Shown: positions 63,021 to 64,000 of the stretch, piece after piece
Position numbering within the stretch: the stretch's first letter is position 1
Layout: each line of letters starts with the position of its first letter
Notes under the pieces: generated by a model
The model's database searches: none
The model's input: only the letters and a program-made list of their open reading frames with translations
Told to the model about the DNA's origin: nothing
DNA from: Euryarchaeota archaeon UBA443
Lineage (GTDB): Archaea; Thermoplasmatota; Poseidoniia; Poseidoniales; Poseidoniaceae
Assembly (NCBI GenBank): GCA_002499195.1
Contig: DAKS01000039.1
Span: 1-64,000 of the forward strand
Reading direction: 5' to 3'
Length of the DNA: 64,000 bases
Translations under genes and position numbers: made by a program

Positions 63021-64000
63021 ATGGCGTTCTGCCCTCTTGATTACCGATACGGCTGCCAAGATTTCAAACACATTTGGTCCGAATCAGGGCGCCATGAACG
63101 TCAATTGGAAGTTGAACGTGCACTGATTTGGGCACATTGGCAACTAGGTAGAGTGTCGGAAGATGACTATAACGCGGTAGCTGCTATTTCAAATCCAGAA
63201 TCGGTACGAAAAGAACGTGTTTCTGAGATTGAAGCCGAAACACGTCATGATATCATGGCCTTAACAAAAGCCATGGCTGAAGCCGCAGGAGATGCTGGAT
63301 GGTGCATACACCTCGGCGCCACATCCAATGATATCGTTGATACAGCCGTTGCATTACAACTTCGTGATAGTATCGTTTTCCTCAGAGAACAACTGTGTTT
63401 GCTGATCGGAGTTTGTGCTGATGTTGCAGAACGGGAACGTGATACTGTCATGCTGGGACGTACCCACGGGCAAGCAGCAGTTCCTATCACATTTGGACTC
63501 AAAGCAGCAGTATGGCTCGATGAAATGCGAAGGCAACTTGTTCGACTCGATGAGGCTACACCAAGAATCGCGGTTGGTAAGTTCCTCGGTGCCGTTGGAA
63601 CTGGAGCTGCTCAGGGAGAAAACGCACGTGAACTTCAGAGGCTTATTCTAACTCATCTCGGCCTTGGTGTTCCACTTGCAACCACTCAAGTTGTTGGTCG
63701 TGATCGCTACGTTGAATATGTCTCTTGGCTAGCGAATGTGGCAACAACTTGCGAAAAGATTCTCCAAGAAATCCGTAATTTACAACGCTCCGAACTTTCG
63801 GAAGCGGGTGAAGGATTTGATGTTAAGAAACAAGTTGGGTCTTCGACAATGGCTCACAAAAAGAATCCAATAAAATCTGAAAATGCCTCCGGACTTGCAC
63901 GAATCGTACGTTCTTTTATCATTCCAACATATGAAAATGCGCTTCTATGGCATGAAAGAGATCTTGCAAATTCAAGCAGTGAGCGTTTTACACTTTCACA
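63021..64000 (+). CDS. purB: Adenylosuccinate lyase (PurB), C-terminus cut by window edge
   Basis: Cleaves SAICAR and adenylosuccinate, releasing fumarate, in purine synthesis. The frame is open from ATG 63021 to the right edge (326 codons); the family is about 450 residues, so roughly a quarter is missing. It begins CPLDYRYG. The His-containing block is HLGATSNDIVDTA, TMLGRTHGQAAVPITFG carries the second conserved His, and the fumarase/aspartase signature is GSSTMAHKKNPIKSEN. The YRYG start and the signature favour PurB over argininosuccinate lyase or fumarase. Confidence 0.94.
   Translation, partial: MAFCPLDYRYGCQDFKHIWSESGRHERQLEVERALIWAHWQLGRVSEDDYNAVAAISNPESVRKERVSEIEAETRHDIMALTKAMAEAAGDAGWCIHLGATSNDIVDTAVALQLRDSIVFLREQLCLLIGVCADVAERERDTVMLGRTHGQAAVPITFGLKAAVWLDEMRRQLVRLDEATPRIAVGKFLGAVGTGAAQGENARELQRLILTHLGLGVPLATTQVVGRDRYVEYVSWLANVATTCEKILQEIRNLQRSELSEAGEGFDVKKQVGSSTMAHKKNPIKSENASGLARIVRSFIIPTYENALLWHERDLANSSSERFTLS

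Overview
The window looks like a chromosomal segment of an uncultured marine euryarchaeon of the Marine Group II / Poseidoniales type (Thermoplasmatota). This is an inference. Information-processing genes are archaeal: small primase subunit, RFC large subunit, proteasome-activating nucleotidase, SRP54, Tsr3, TiaS, aMBF1, archaeal-type ProRS and GlyRS, archaeosortase. Metabolic genes are largely of bacterial or eukaryote-like type: histidine degradation, futalosine menaquinone pathway, YdeP-type molybdopterin oxidoreductase, transketolase/transaldolase. There are also large membrane-anchored surface proteins with thrombospondin-type Asp-rich repeats. The DNA is moderately AT-rich and very gene-dense. 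I found no tRNA, rRNA, IS element or CRISPR array, and no gene-free stretch longer than about 160 bases.

Layout. 1-3373 (-): hutU-hutH, with hutH cut by the left edge. 3.5-6.6 kb: secreted CocE-type hydrolase converging on an MFS exporter. 6.6-10.7 kb (-): aMBF1, Tsr3, FdhD and YdeP-like oxidoreductase. 10.8-13.8 kb (+): PAN, then glutamate formiminotransferase and formimino-THF cyclodeaminase, which finish the histidine pathway. 13.8-18.1 kb: MetRS, CNNM/CorC transporter, lipase-like hydrolase. 18.1-22.9 kb (-): MqnD, a half-length deoxyhypusine-hydroxylase-like HEAT protein, a small zinc protein, PriS, a Pro-rich protein and an RDD-like membrane protein. 23.0-27.2 kb: surface beta-propeller protein, MqnA, MqnE. 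27.3-32.4 kb: divergent P2-type ATPase and OPT transporter sharing a strong inverted repeat. 32.5-37.2 kb (+): split transketolase, transaldolase, a membrane protein, ProRS. 37.2-40.2 kb (-): ArsC-like, SRP54, ArsA/Get3. 40.2-45.8 kb (+): membrane protein, transglutaminase-like protein, TrkA, TrkH. 45.8-49.0 kb (-): RfcL, GlyRS. 49.1-58.5 kb (+): ferredoxin, giant Lhr-type helicase, giant C-type-lectin surface protein. 58.5-62.4 kb: archaeosortase, GmhB-like phosphatase, TiaS, two small membrane proteins, a RadB-like ATPase. 62.5-64 kb (+): membrane protein and purB, cut by the right edge.

How the genes fit together. Histidine is converted to urocanate and onward (HutH, HutU), and the formimino carbon enters the folate pool (FtcD pair); HutI is not in the window. 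MqnA, MqnE and MqnD point to menaquinone made from chorismate by the futalosine route. SRP54 beside ArsA/Get3 groups two membrane-targeting systems. The lectin protein, propeller protein, transglutaminase-like protein, CocE hydrolase and archaeosortase describe a protein-rich cell surface suited to a particle- or protein-degrading heterotroph.

Most interesting points: (1) a 156-residue protein matching one half of eukaryotic deoxyhypusine hydroxylase, including both His-Glu metal motifs at the right spacing; (2) all eight convergent gene pairs overlap at their 3' ends; (3) long inverted repeats in two divergent intergenic regions; (4) a 1763-residue Lhr with a bacterial-style C-terminal extension; (5) a RadB-like protein without the Walker A lysine; (6) a tiaS gene with no ordinary start codon before its first core strand.
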